This document shows, one piece after another, positions 25,547 through 33,251 of a DNA stretch of 33,400 nt (its first letter is position 1; the number at the start of each line of letters is the position of its first letter). The position numbers and the translations under genes were made by a program. The DNA comes from Motiliproteus sp. (GTDB taxonomy: Bacteria; Pseudomonadota; Gammaproteobacteria; Pseudomonadales; Balneatricaceae), in the NCBI GenBank assembly GCA_026196225.1, contig JAPHRD010000114.1, forward strand, positions 1-33,400. The letters run 5' to 3'. The notes beneath the pieces were generated by a model, which worked only from the letters and a program-made list of their open reading frames with translations, did not search any database and was not told where the DNA came from.

Positions 25547-25586
25547 ACAGGTCCAATACCCGGCAGTATTGCGGCCTGTGTATTTT
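25547..25586 (+). terminator. Terminator-like hairpin after the YebC paralog
   Basis: ACAGGTCC-AATAC pairs with GTATTG-c-GGCCTGT, with a 6-base loop and one bulged C. A short T-rich tail (TGTGTATTTT) follows. It lies 20 bp after the stop. The tail is weak, so termination may be partial. Confidence 0.45.
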
Positions 25587-25609
25587 CCACCTACTAACCT
25601 ATTAATTTC

Positions 25610-25629
25610 AGACCTTATTCATTAGGTCT
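25610..25629. repeat. Inverted repeat flanked by short direct repeats
   Basis: AGACCT-TATTCATT-AGGTCT, with the 8-bp direct repeat AATTTCAG at 25604-25611 and 25632-25639. Found in the 419-bp gap before the DUF1611 gene. No function is assigned. Confidence 0.35.
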
Positions 25630-25703
25630 TGAATTTCAGCCGCTATCAAATTTCACGTCACTCTTCTAAATAAACTAGCCCTAACTTCAAATTCTCCCGA
25701 ACC

Positions 25704-25719
25704 CGGATTGCGCAATCCG
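25704..25719. promoter_or_regulatory. Perfect 16-bp palindrome, candidate operator
   Basis: CGGATTGCGCAATCCG is a perfect palindrome about 112 bp upstream of the -10 element of the DUF1611-racemase transcript. It has the form of a dimeric regulator site. The regulator is not identifiable in the window. Confidence 0.4.
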
Positions 25720-25828
25720 TAGACAACCAATGTTCGCGGTACTGCTACAGAGGATCCCGAAGAAGGGTCGTTGAAGTGGGGAGCAAACTAAATAAACAGA
25801 CGTTATCCAATTAAGTGCGGTCGTCCGT

Positions 25829-25836
25829 GCTATAAT
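25829..25836 (+). promoter_or_regulatory. Extended -10 promoter for the DUF1611-racemase pair
   Basis: TGCTATAAT contains a perfect -10 (25831-25836) with the extended TG element just before it. No good -35 is present at 16-18 bp, as is common for extended -10 promoters. The start site would be near 25843, giving a leader of about 104 nt. Confidence 0.55.
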
Positions 25837-25842
25837 GCGCCA

Positions 25843-25946
25843 CCGAACACCCCACCGCTTAGTGGGGACCTCTTGTTGATATCCGGCTGAATTAGGTCGG
25901 CACGATTCCGTTGCCCCCCTAAGCCTATGCAATTAGAGGTCACTCC
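25843..25946 (+). promoter_or_regulatory. Structured leader with ribosome-binding site pairing (riboswitch-like)
   Basis: About 104 nt between the predicted start site and the ATG at 25947. The 5' hairpin is CCCCAC-CGCTTA-GTGGGG (25850-25867). Immediately after it GACCTC (25867-25872) is complementary to GAGGTC (25936-25941), which contains the GAGG ribosome-binding site. Inside this closing helix, GGC (25885-25887) plus TTAGG (25892-25896) pair with CCTAA (25918-25922) plus GCC (25923-25925), leaving a 4-base TGAA bulge. GGCA (25899-25902) pairs with TGCC (25912-25915). Base 25867 is shared between the 5' hairpin and the closing helix, so the two can compete. This nested fold has the layout of a translation-controlling riboswitch or protein-binding leader. 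It matches no class I recognise. Confidence 0.5.
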
Positions 25947-27245
25947 ATGTCTACTAACATTCTCACTCCGCCACCAAAGGCACGCCCCTATTCTCAACAA
26001 GCTCCACCCGAATCCAAAGCTCCCTTGACCGTCTTATCCCAAAAACGCAACACAGCACTCTCTTCCAACGCCCAACCCTCCGCAGCGCTAGACACTCTTA
26101 TCACCACCGTTAGGGATTCATGGAATCTTCCTCTTCAACAGCCACGTAATACACTTCAACAGGTCAGCACCGCCATCGTCTATTGTGAAGCAAACTTCGG
26201 TGCCATTGATGGCAAGACGGCAAACGGGCTTGTCCGCCATTCAGAAAAATACAAAATCCTCTCAGTCATCGATAGCGAGAAAGCAGGACTAGACTCCGGC
26301 ATGCTACTCGATAAAGAACCGAATTCCATTCCAATCTGCCGTGACCTGGCAGATTCACTTGCGCAAGCTGGCACCGTTCCCGACTACTTTATCTTTGGGA
26401 TGGCACCGTCCAGTGGCATGCTTTCGGCACCCGAGCGCAATCTTGTACTCCAGGCGATTAGTTACGGAATGAACATCGTCAATGGCTTGCATGAATTCCT
26501 TAATGACGACCCAGAGTTTGCAGCCGCGAGCATAGCCAACAATGTAGAGATCCTTGATGTGCGAAAGCCTCGCGATAAGAAGGACTTGCGGATGTTCAGT
26601 GGCCGAATCACAGAAGTGACCTGCCCGGTAATAGCCGTGTTGGGAACCGACTGTGCCATCGGTAAGCGCACCACCGCAACCATCCTTACCCGCGCTCTAT
26701 GTGATCGAGGTATGAATGCAGTGATGATCGGTACCGGCCAAACGGGATTAATTCAAGGTGCTCGTTATGGCATCGCCCTCGATGCGGTCCCTTCGCAATT
26801 CTGTGCAGGTGAACTGGAAGCCATCATCATCGAAGCATTTGAGGCTGAGCGTCCTGATGTAATTATCATCGAAGGCCAAGGCGCTCTCAGCCATCCAGCT
26901 TTTTCCACTACTTCTTTTATCCTGAGAGGCAGCTGTCCCGATGCGGTGATATTGCAGCATGCACCGAAACGCAACTATCGATGCGACTTCGAACAGATGG
27001 AGATGCCGGAACCATCTACTGAGATTAATCTCATCCAAACTTTCGCCGACACCAAGGTCATTGGCCTCACAATCAACCACGAAAATATGACCGACTCCGA
27101 GATCAACTCGGCCATCGAATACTATAAAACTGAGCTTGAGATTCCGGCCACCGATGCGGTAAGCCACCCAACTGAACATCTAGTGCAGATGGTCTTTTCC
27201 ACCTTTCCTGGACTGAGTGAGAAGCAAACCGCTTGCGCATTGTGA
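25947..27245 (+). CDS. DUF1611 (DgcN-like) P-loop protein with N-terminal extension
   Basis: Member of the DUF1611 family, of which DgcN is described as an N-acetyltransferase acting in D-glutamate catabolism. The 432-aa protein has the DUF1611 N-domain at about 75-215 (TAIVYCEANFGAIDGKTANG, DYFIFGMAPSSGML), then a P-loop domain with GTDCAIGKRTT (233-243), GTGQTGLIQGARYG and IIIEGQGALSHPAF. The first ~70 residues, rich in Pro, Ser and Gln, precede the usual start of the family and make it longer than typical members (about 330-350 aa). The ribosome-binding site GAGG lies seven bases before the ATG and can pair with the upstream leader. It is coupled to the racemase-like gene by a short overlap, so the two probably act on the same amino acid. 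Confidence 0.88.
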   Translation: MSTNILTPPPKARPYSQQAPPESKAPLTVLSQKRNTALSSNAQPSAALDTLITTVRDSWNLPLQQPRNTLQQVSTAIVYCEANFGAIDGKTANGLVRHSEKYKILSVIDSEKAGLDSGMLLDKEPNSIPICRDLADSLAQAGTVPDYFIFGMAPSSGMLSAPERNLVLQAISYGMNIVNGLHEFLNDDPEFAAASIANNVEILDVRKPRDKKDLRMFSGRITEVTCPVIAVLGTDCAIGKRTTATILTRALCDRGMNAVMIGTGQTGLIQGARYGIALDAVPSQFCAGELEAIIIEAFEAERPDVIIIEGQGALSHPAFSTTSFILRGSCPDAVILQHAPKRNYRCDFEQMEMPEPSTEINLIQTFADTKVIGLTINHENMTDSEINSAIEYYKTELEIPATDAVSHPTEHLVQMVFSTFPGLSEKQTACAL

Positions 27246-28324
27246 GCGCCCCACGATTAGAAATTGACCTCGACAAAATTCACCATAATGCCCGCACTTT
27301 GGTTGAACAATTGGGCAACCGTGGGATCTCGGTGACTGGCGTGATGAAGTCGAGTCTCGGTTCACCGGAAATAGCCCGCACACTGCTGCGAGCCGGGGTG
27401 AAGATGCTAGGCGATTCTCGTCTGGAGAATATCGAAGCCATGCAGCAGGCTAACATTACTGCTTCGATGATGCTGCTTCGTTCACCCATGATTAGTCAGG
27501 CGGATAAAATTGTTACTGTTACAGATCTCAGCCTCAACAGTGAGCTCGGTGTTATCAGAATGCTATCGTCCGCCGCTAAAGCGGCTGGACGGACTCACGG
27601 CGTCGTATTGATGGTCGAACTTGGAGATCTTCGTGAAGGTATAATGCCTGCTGACCTCAACGACACCGTGCGTCAGGTTCTTTGCTTACCTAACATTGCT
27701 CTGAAAGGAATTGGTACCAACCTAGCCTGTCACAGCGGAGTATCCCCAGACGCAAAAAATATGTCGGAACTATCTAGGCTTGCGGACTCGATTGAAGCAG
27801 CATTCGGATTGACCCTCGACATCGTCTCCGGTGGAAATTCCGCCAATCTTGACTGGGCACTTAGCTGCACGAATACCGGGCGCATCAATAACCTTCGCCT
27901 GGGCGAGGCCGTTTTACTGGGATGCGAACCACTTCATCGTCAGCCAATTGAAGGACTGTATACCGATGCCATCACGCTGATAGCCGAAGTGATTGAATCA
28001 AAAGCTAAACCCTCTCAGCCTTGGGGTGAGATTGCTCAAACAGCATTTGGAATAAAACCACCAGCGGGGGATCGAGGGAATATGTTACGTGTGATACTGG
28101 CCTTAGGGCACCAGGACGTTGACCCAGATGGTCTTCAGGGGCCAAATGGAATTGCGATCATCGGGGCCAGCAGCGATCATCTGATCATTGATTCTGGCGA
28201 GTTCCGCCTGAAAGCAGGCACTGAAGTTCGATTCCAGATAAATTACAGCGCTCTGGTACGCTCAATGACATCACCTTTTGTCGCTAAAGTTCTAACCCAC
28301 ACTTCTAAAAATAGACTTCTATGA
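27242..28324 (+). CDS. Alanine/ornithine racemase-like PLP enzyme
   Basis: Fold-type III PLP enzyme (TIM-barrel, alanine racemase N-domain family) of about 360 aa. The putative PLP-Schiff-base lysine lies in VTGVMKSSLG near residue 36. Family segments LGDSRLENIEAM, LNSELGVIRMLS, GVVLMVELGDLREGI and IVSGGNSANLDWAL closely resemble ornithine-racemase-type proteins rather than canonical Alr or YggS. The C-terminal ~130 residues form a beta-rich domain. GTG 27242 overlaps the DUF1611 stop (GTGA), the typical coupling geometry; TTG 27233 is an alternative. The substrate is unknown: D/L-ornithine, glutamate or another amino acid are all possible. Confidence 0.87.
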   Translation: MSAPRLEIDLDKIHHNARTLVEQLGNRGISVTGVMKSSLGSPEIARTLLRAGVKMLGDSRLENIEAMQQANITASMMLLRSPMISQADKIVTVTDLSLNSELGVIRMLSSAAKAAGRTHGVVLMVELGDLREGIMPADLNDTVRQVLCLPNIALKGIGTNLACHSGVSPDAKNMSELSRLADSIEAAFGLTLDIVSGGNSANLDWALSCTNTGRINNLRLGEAVLLGCEPLHRQPIEGLYTDAITLIAEVIESKAKPSQPWGEIAQTAFGIKPPAGDRGNMLRVILALGHQDVDPDGLQGPNGIAIIGASSDHLIIDSGEFRLKAGTEVRFQINYSALVRSMTSPFVAKVLTHTSKNRLL

Positions 28325-28396
28325 ACAGTCACCTATTGAAGTAGCGCTACTCGCTACGTTCGGGACAGCATGATAGAGGGATCAGCTATTAAGAAC

Positions 28397-28417
28397 GCAT
28401 ATGTCTAAATCATATGC
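28397..28417. repeat. Inverted repeat in the racemase/yebC convergent gap
   Basis: GCATATG-TCTAAAT-CATATGC, with 7-bp perfect arms. A 10-bp palindrome GTAGCGCTAC lies at 28341-28350 in the same 174-bp gap. Neither is followed by a T-run. Confidence 0.4.
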
Positions 28418-28452
28418 TCCCTAGATCTTAGAGCGAGGGGAACCATCTCATT

Positions 28453-28481
28453 AAACCGCAGCAATCGCTGCGGTTTTTGTT
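28453..28481 (+). terminator. Strong intrinsic terminator between racemase and yebC genes
   Basis: AAACCGCAGC-AATC-GCTGCGGTTT, a perfect 10-bp GC-rich stem with a 4-base loop, followed by TTTTTGTT on the plus strand. It terminates the racemase transcript. The A-run on the left side is short, so minus-strand termination for yebC is possible but weaker. Confidence 0.9.
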
Positions 28482-28498
28482 AGTAGCACCTCTGAGTT

Positions 28499-29239
28499 TT
28501 ACTCTTCCAGTGCTTCCTCTGGGATCTCGGCATTGTGGTAAACGTTCTGAACATCATCCAGGTCTTCCAGCACATCGATCAATCGAACCAGCTTTTTACC
28601 AGAATCTACATCCAGCTCATTGCTGGTAGAGGGGATCATGGACACTTCAGCATGGACTGGTGCTAAACCAGCCTCTTCCAAAGCACCTTTGACAGCCAGG
28701 AATTCACCTTGGGCGGTGAGCACGTCGACAGAACCATCTTCGTTGGTCACTACGTCGTCAGCGCCGGACTCCAGTGCAACTTCCATGATGGCATCTTCAT
28801 CGACACCCTCTTCGAAGCTGATCTGCCCCTTTTTATCGAACAGGTAAGCCACTGAACCGGAAGTCCCCAGGTTACCACCAGCCTTGGTAAAGGCGGAGCG
28901 GACCTGAGAAACGGTGCGGTTGACGTTATCGGTCATGGTTTCAACCAGAATGGCTGTGCCGCCGGGGGCATAGCCTTCGTAGGTCAGTTCGTCATAGTTT
29001 TCGCCTTCACCACCACCGGCACCGCGGGCAATCGCCTTTTCAACGGTGTCTTTTTTCATGTTGGCGCCAAGGGCTTTATCGACAGCCAGACGCAGGCGGG
29101 GGTTATCGGCAACTTCTCCGCCCCCATCTTTGGCGGCTACCACCAATTCACGAATAAGTTTGGTGAAAATCTTACCCCGCTTGGCATCTTGAGCGGCCTT
29201 ACGGTGTTTGATGTTGGCCCATTTACTATGACCTGCCAT
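28499..29239 (-). CDS. yebC: YebC/TACO1 family protein, canonical YebC
   Basis: Protein of 246 aa, the length of E. coli YebC, starting [32 protein letters not shown]. Other family segments are [45 protein letters not shown] and [15 protein letters not shown]. It was long annotated as a transcription regulator; recent work on the family points to relief of ribosome stalling on proline-rich peptides. The ribosome-binding site AGAGGA lies 8 bases before the ATG. It lies downstream of aspS on the same strand across 122 bp, and the usual next gene ruvC is absent. A paralog of the YeeN type is present at 24811-25527. Confidence 0.96.
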   Translation of the reverse strand: MAGHSKWANIKHRKAAQDAKRGKIFTKLIRELVVAAKDGGGEVADNPRLRLAVDKALGANMKKDTVEKAIARGAGGGEGENYDELTYEGYAPGGTAILVETMTDNVNRTVSQVRSAFTKAGGNLGTSGSVAYLFDKKGQISFEEGVDEDAIMEVALESGADDVVTNEDGSVDVLTAQGEFLAVKGALEEAGLAPVHAEVSMIPSTSNELDVDSGKKLVRLIDVLEDLDDVQNVYHNAEIPEEALEE

Positions 29240-29282
29240 GAAACAATCCTCTTCTTACCTCTTCCTGCTAGTTGGGGGCTGC

Positions 29283-29303
29283 CGGTGGTTTTTTACACCA
29301 CCG
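29283..29303 (-). repeat. Hairpin between aspS and yebC
   Basis: CGGTGGT and ACCACCG form a perfect 7-bp stem with a 7-base loop. On the transcribed strand no T-run follows, so it is more likely a processing or stabilising stem than a terminator. Confidence 0.5.
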
Positions 29304-29361
29304 TCCCTTTCGATCTTATTCGGACCTCAACCATCAATCTTGCCAGACGATGGGTCGGGTC

Positions 29362-31140
29362 TTAGGCTTCGCTGGCCTGAGGAGGCTTGCGGACCTTGAT
29401 ATTCAGCTCGCGCAGTTGGGCGTTGCTAACTTCACCCGGTGCTGCGGTCATAACACATGAAGCACTCTGGGTTTTAGGGAAGGCAATGACTTCACGGATA
29501 GAGTTGGCACCGGTCATCAGCATAACCAGACGATCAAGACCGAAGGCCAAACCACCATGCGGAGGTGCACCGAACTGCAACGCGTCCAGTAGGAAGCCGA
29601 ACTTTTCTTGCTGCTCTTCTTCGCTGATCTTCAGCACATCAAACACAGTTTCCTGCATCTTCTGGTCGTGAATACGGACAGAACCACCGCCCAGTTCGCA
29701 ACCATTCAGTACCATATCGTAAGCACGGGAAAGTGCCGTATCAGGATTAGCCTGCAACTCTTCAGCACTGCATGAGGGAGCCGTGAATGGGTGGTGCAAA
29801 GCGGTCAAACCGCCATCACCAGTCTCTTCGAACATTGGGAAGTCGACAACCCATAGAGGTGCCCACTCTTTTTCGATCAATTCGAGATCTTCGCCAACCT
29901 TGCAGCGCAACGCGCCTAGTGCTTCGGAAACAACCTTGCCCTTGTCAGCACCGAAGAAAACGATATCTCCGTTCTTCGCCTCAACACGCTCCATCAGTTG
30001 CAGTGCAACCTCGTTGCCCAGGAATTTAACGATCGGAGACTGAAGACCTTCTGCGCCTTTCTCCAGTTCGTTGACCTTGATCCAGGCCAAGCCCCTGGCA
30101 CCGTAGATGCCAACATACTTGGTGTATTCGTCAATCTGTTTGCGAGTCAGTACAGCACCGCCAGGAACTTTCAGTGCGGTAACACGACCTTTAGGATCTT
30201 TAGCAGGACCGGCAAAGACTTTAAAGTCTACGGTCTGCATCAGATCTTTCACTTCGATCAGCTCTAGCGGGATACGCAGGTCCGGCTTGTCGCTACCGTA
30301 ACGCTCCATCGCTTCGGCGTATGGCATGCGTGGGAAGTCACCCAGATCAACATTCAACTGGTCTTGGAACAAACCACGAATCATGCCTTCGGTAGTGGCC
30401 ATGATCTGCTCTTCGTCCATAAAGCTGGTTTCGATATCGATCTGAGTAAATTCTGGCTGACGGTCAGCACGCAGATCTTCGTCACGGAAACATTTAGCGA
30501 TCTGGTAGTAACGGTCCATGCCGGACACCATCAGCAGTTGCTTGAATAGCTGAGGCGACTGCGGCAGAGCAAAGAAGCTGCCTTCGTGAGTACGGCTTGG
30601 CACCAGATAGTCACGAGCACCTTCTGGAGTAGCACGGGTCAGGATAGGGGTTTCGATATCCAGGAAGCCGTTATGGTCCAGATAGTTGCGGATGTAGTTG
30701 GTGATCTTGGAACGAAAACGCAGCTTGTTGAGCATCTCCGGACGACGCAGATCCACGTAGCGGTACTTCAGACGTACATCTTCACCAACCGTCTGGTGCT
30801 CGTCCAGTTGGAACGGAGGGGTTTCAGCCTTGTTGAGAATGACCATCTCTTTACCCAGAACTTCAATCTGGCCGGTGGTCATATCAGGGTTTTCAGTACC
30901 TGCAGGACGGGCGCGAACCAGACCGGTGATTTGAATAACGTATTCGTTACGGACACTATCCGCTAGCGCAAAGCACTCTTCGGTATCAGGGTCTACGACC
31001 ACCTGTGCAATTCCGTCACGGTCGCGCAGATCCAGGAAGATTACGCCTCCGTGGTCACGACGGCGGTGAACCCAACCGCAAAGAGTTACTGTTTCGCCAA
31101 TCTGGCTTTCGTTCAAAACGCCGCAATAGTGGCTGCGCAT
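29362..31140 (-). CDS. aspS: Aspartyl-tRNA synthetase AspS
   Basis: Charges tRNA-Asp with aspartate in the cytoplasm; class II synthetase of 592 aa, normal for bacterial AspRS. The start [32 protein letters not shown] opens the OB-fold anticodon-binding domain. Class II motif 2 is around [20 protein letters not shown], followed by the GAD insertion domain, and motif 3 is near [19 protein letters not shown] 31140 has AGGA seven bases upstream. The open frame continues 69 codons further upstream, but that segment has no homology and crosses the gap to fmdB. It belongs to the fmdB-aspS-yebC block common in gammaproteobacteria. Confidence 0.98.
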   Translation of the reverse strand: MRSHYCGVLNESQIGETVTLCGWVHRRRDHGGVIFLDLRDRDGIAQVVVDPDTEECFALADSVRNEYVIQITGLVRARPAGTENPDMTTGQIEVLGKEMVILNKAETPPFQLDEHQTVGEDVRLKYRYVDLRRPEMLNKLRFRSKITNYIRNYLDHNGFLDIETPILTRATPEGARDYLVPSRTHEGSFFALPQSPQLFKQLLMVSGMDRYYQIAKCFRDEDLRADRQPEFTQIDIETSFMDEEQIMATTEGMIRGLFQDQLNVDLGDFPRMPYAEAMERYGSDKPDLRIPLELIEVKDLMQTVDFKVFAGPAKDPKGRVTALKVPGGAVLTRKQIDEYTKYVGIYGARGLAWIKVNELEKGAEGLQSPIVKFLGNEVALQLMERVEAKNGDIVFFGADKGKVVSEALGALRCKVGEDLELIEKEWAPLWVVDFPMFEETGDGGLTALHHPFTAPSCSAEELQANPDTALSRAYDMVLNGCELGGGSVRIHDQKMQETVFDVLKISEEEQQEKFGFLLDALQFGAPPHGGLAFGLDRLVMLMTGANSIREVIAFPKTQSASCVMTAAPGEVSNAQLRELNIKVRKPPQASEA

Positions 31141-31177
31141 AATTTGTTCCTGTTTCCTAAAAAGACGTAAGCGGGAA

Positions 31178-31194
31178 CCCCATAAGGAAGGGGT
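31178..31194 (-). repeat. Short hairpin between fmdB and aspS
   Basis: CCCC and GGGG arms 8 bases apart in the 73-bp fmdB-aspS gap, read CCCC-TTCCTTAT-GGGG on the transcribed strand. No T-run. It may modulate the aspS leader or have no role. Confidence 0.3.
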
Positions 31195-31213
31195 AAAATT
31201 TAAAATTCGATAT

Positions 31214-31489
31214 TCAAGCCGAAGCTGACGATGAGCCGGAACTCTTGTCGGACGATTTACCAGAGGTATTGCCGCCAGATGAATCCCCGGCCAAGTTCTT
31301 TTTGGCCCCGGTTTTAAAGTCTGTTTCGTACCAACCGGACCCCGCAAGACGAAATCCAGCAGCTGAGATCAATTTGGTCAAAGCCGGTTTCTCGCAAGCA
31401 GGACAATCCTTTAACGCTTCGTCGCTGATCTTCTGCAGCGCTTCCATCTGGTGTCCACAGTCGTTGCATTGGTATTCGTAGATAGGCAT
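31214..31489 (-). CDS. FmdB-family zinc-ribbon protein
   Basis: Small regulatory-type protein of 91 aa. The N-terminal zinc ribbon is formed by Cys8, Cys11 (CNDCG) and Cys29, Cys32 (CPAC), starting with the family signature MPIYEYQC. After about residue 65 the protein becomes a low-complexity Ser/Gly/Lys tail ([18 protein letters not shown]), as in many members. The name comes from a putative regulator of formamidase. The function in gammaproteobacteria is not established. It is the first gene of the fmdB-aspS-yebC block, with a TATAAT box about 40 bp upstream of its start. Confidence 0.93.
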   Translation of the reverse strand: MPIYEYQCNDCGHQMEALQKISDEALKDCPACEKPALTKLISAAGFRLAGSGWYETDFKTGAKKNLAGDSSGGNTSGKSSDKSSGSSSASA

Positions 31490-31497
31490 AGGGTCTA

Positions 31498-31527
31498 CCG
31501 GTTTATTAGCTATCGATACAAAACCGG
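31498..31527 (-). promoter_or_regulatory. Inverted repeat in the fmdB leader
   Basis: CCGGTTT and AAACCGG, 7-bp perfect arms 16 bases apart, lie between the predicted start site and the fmdB start. It may be a leader stem or a regulator site. Confidence 0.35.
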
Positions 31528-31529
31528 CG

Positions 31530-31535
31530 ATTATA
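31530..31535 (-). promoter_or_regulatory. -10 element for the fmdB-aspS-yebC operon
   Basis: A perfect TATAAT on the minus strand, 41 bp before the fmdB ATG. No good -35 is visible because the region immediately upstream is the HIT-gene terminator. Confidence 0.55.
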
Positions 31536-31540
31536 CCGCG

Positions 31541-31574
31541 AAAAATAGCCCCCCGACAGTCTGTTTGCCGGGGG
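31541..31574 (-). terminator. Intrinsic terminator downstream of the HIT gene
   Basis: On the minus strand CCCCCGGCA pairs with TGTCGGGGG (9 bp including one G-T pair, 7-base loop), followed by GGCTATTTTT. It lies about 40 bp after the HIT stop and directly abuts the fmdB promoter, so it separates the two transcription units. Confidence 0.8.
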
Positions 31575-31614
31575 ATTTGAGGATGTTTTATGAAAGATTG
31601 TGCGGAACTGTTGA

Positions 31615-32097
31615 TCAGACCGACTGATAGCCCTCTTCATCGGCCAGCATGCCATTGACTCGGCTGCGAATATCGTCGATTTCACTGTCGCTGTAGGGTT
31701 TAGCGGCTACCTTTCCCCAAACCGGAGCAGGCCAGGCAGCATCGTGGTCATAACGCACCACATGATGCAGGTGTAATTGCCGAACCATATTGCCCAATGC
31801 CGCCACATTCATCTTAGTGGCATCGTAAATATCGTTGAGATTAGTAGACAACATGCTGGACTCGCGGATTAACTCCACTTGATCTGCTTCCGAAAGATGA
31901 AAAATCTCAGCCACCTCGGAGCGGCGTGGAACCAAAACAAACCAGGGATAGTTAGCGTCTTTCATCAGCAATAGATCACAGAGCCGAAGATGCCCCAAGA
32001 GTACCGTATCCTGCTGCAATTGTGGGTCCAACTGAAAGGGGTGAAGGGAAGGATCCAGGTCGTGAGCCTGATCGTATACCAATTCCCGATCGTCCAT
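31615..32097 (-). CDS. HIT-family (histidine triad) protein
   Basis: Protein of 160 aa with the HIT fold. The C-terminal QLHLHHVVRYDHDAAWPAPVWG (about 107-128) corresponds to the histidine-triad motif of the large bacterial HIT subgroup, with His109, His111 and His112. Other family segments are LRLCDLLLMKDANYPWFVLVPRR and KMNVAALGNMVRQLH. HIT proteins bind and hydrolyse or transfer nucleotides such as AMP-conjugates. The substrate of this one is unknown. The ribosome-binding site AGGAG lies seven bases before the ATG. It follows the ADP-ribosylglycohydrolase-like gene by 80 bp on the same strand and is closed by a good terminator. Confidence 0.9.
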   Translation of the reverse strand: MDDRELVYDQAHDLDPSLHPFQLDPQLQQDTVLLGHLRLCDLLLMKDANYPWFVLVPRRSEVAEIFHLSEADQVELIRESSMLSTNLNDIYDATKMNVAALGNMVRQLHLHHVVRYDHDAAWPAPVWGKVAAKPYSDSEIDDIRSRVNGMLADEEGYQSV

Positions 32098-32177
32098 AGC
32101 ACTCTCCTTAAAACACTGTGTTCAGTTTCAGTATATACCCAGCGGCCGGCTGATGATCCGTAAAAATCGTGGGGATA

Positions 32178-33251
32178 TTAGTATGGTGGTAGCAGCCGGC
32201 GAACTCCGTGGAACAAAATTACCAACAGCAGAAACAGGTTACGAAACGGCACCAATGGCCAGTTATACCGCGGCGCTGAAACCGGCTTTTGACTATTTTG
32301 AGAACGAGCCAGCGCCCCGCCCAATCGTTCAATCCATTTCATATCCCTGGGCCAATCCTTGATACCTTGCAGCCAGGGGGAAGGAATGCCGTTTTTACCC
32401 ACCCGGGCACCAATAATTCCACCCAGAATCGCTGCTGTGGTATCCGTATCGCCGCCGGCAGATATAATTTCGGCTACCGCTTTATCGTAATCGTTGGGAT
32501 AACGCAGCCACACCTGAATAACACAGGGCACGGTGTGTTCAACAAAACCGCTGATTCCCCGATGACTCCCCAATCGCAGCGCCAAATTGGAGACCCGCTC
32601 CTTGGTTTTAGCCGAGTCGATCGCCTCTTCCACCAGGCTAATAAAATGGTAGGAGTCCTCCCCATCAAGGACGTGTCTAAGATGACTGAGTAGCAGATGG
32701 CCACTCACCTGAGATTCATGGGCACTGATATAAGCCGCGACAGCTATGGTCAGAGCCCCCTGGTAAGCACGGGTGTTATGATGGATCAGATAGCTACTCT
32801 TGTAGACAAAATCGCGTAACTTGTGACGATCATGCCCCCATAACACGCCAACAATCGCACTTCGCATCGCAGGTCCATTGCCCGCGGAGTTGACTCCACT
32901 GGATCCAGGCTTAAAGCCGAGACATAGCTTTACGCAGGCACGCAGGGTCGCCAAACCCATCGCTGGCGGCAACGACAACAGCCATAGCCTCAAACTTCGG
33001 GCAAGACTACGTTGAAATCGATCGGAATCGCCCCTGGATTTCATCAAAGCCGGTGCAGTGAAGCAGGCATGTTCGGTATCATCCGAGACCAACCCCCGTC
33101 CCATCACCAGCCGATGTCGATCTGGCTTGGCAAAGAGCTTTTGAGCCCTAGCTGGCGGCAGTCCCTCTCGCGGCAAGCCTATGGCATCACCAACAGCACC
33201 TCCCAGCAGGCACCCCACCAGGGCGCTTTCCATCAACCGATCATCTGCCAT
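32178..33251 (-). CDS. ADP-ribosylglycohydrolase-family protein with hydrophobic C-terminal tail
   Basis: Member of the ARH/DraG family, which removes ADP-ribose from proteins or small molecules using a binuclear metal centre. The 357-aa protein has LLGGAVGDAIGLPREG (17-30), the first metal motif SDDTE (56-60, where Thr-Asp-Asp is more common), GNGPAMRSA (about 125) and the second motif AGGDTDTTAA (265-274), so a working metal site is likely. Residues 337-350 (RNLFLLLVILFHGV) form a hydrophobic segment near the C-terminus that could be a membrane anchor; this is unusual for the family. ATG 33251 has GAGGG five bases upstream. A TTG at 33269 would add six residues. The HIT gene downstream suggests a shared role in nucleotide-conjugate turnover. 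Confidence 0.87.
   Translation of the reverse strand: MADDRLMESALVGCLLGGAVGDAIGLPREGLPPARAQKLFAKPDRHRLVMGRGLVSDDTEHACFTAPALMKSRGDSDRFQRSLARSLRLWLLSLPPAMGLATLRACVKLCLGFKPGSSGVNSAGNGPAMRSAIVGVLWGHDRHKLRDFVYKSSYLIHHNTRAYQGALTIAVAAYISAHESQVSGHLLLSHLRHVLDGEDSYHFISLVEEAIDSAKTKERVSNLALRLGSHRGISGFVEHTVPCVIQVWLRYPNDYDKAVAEIISAGGDTDTTAAILGGIIGARVGKNGIPSPWLQGIKDWPRDMKWIERLGGALARSQNSQKPVSAPRYNWPLVPFRNLFLLLVILFHGVRRLLPPY

Noticed and set aside
25899-25914. Sigma-54-like GGCACG...TTGC in the DUF1611 leader
   Set aside because: GG and GC are 12 bases apart instead of the required 10; the bases are better explained by the predicted RNA helices.
31141-31347. 69-codon N-terminal extension of aspS
   Set aside because: The family start is at 31140 with a good ribosome-binding site; the extension has no homology and overlaps the fmdB end.
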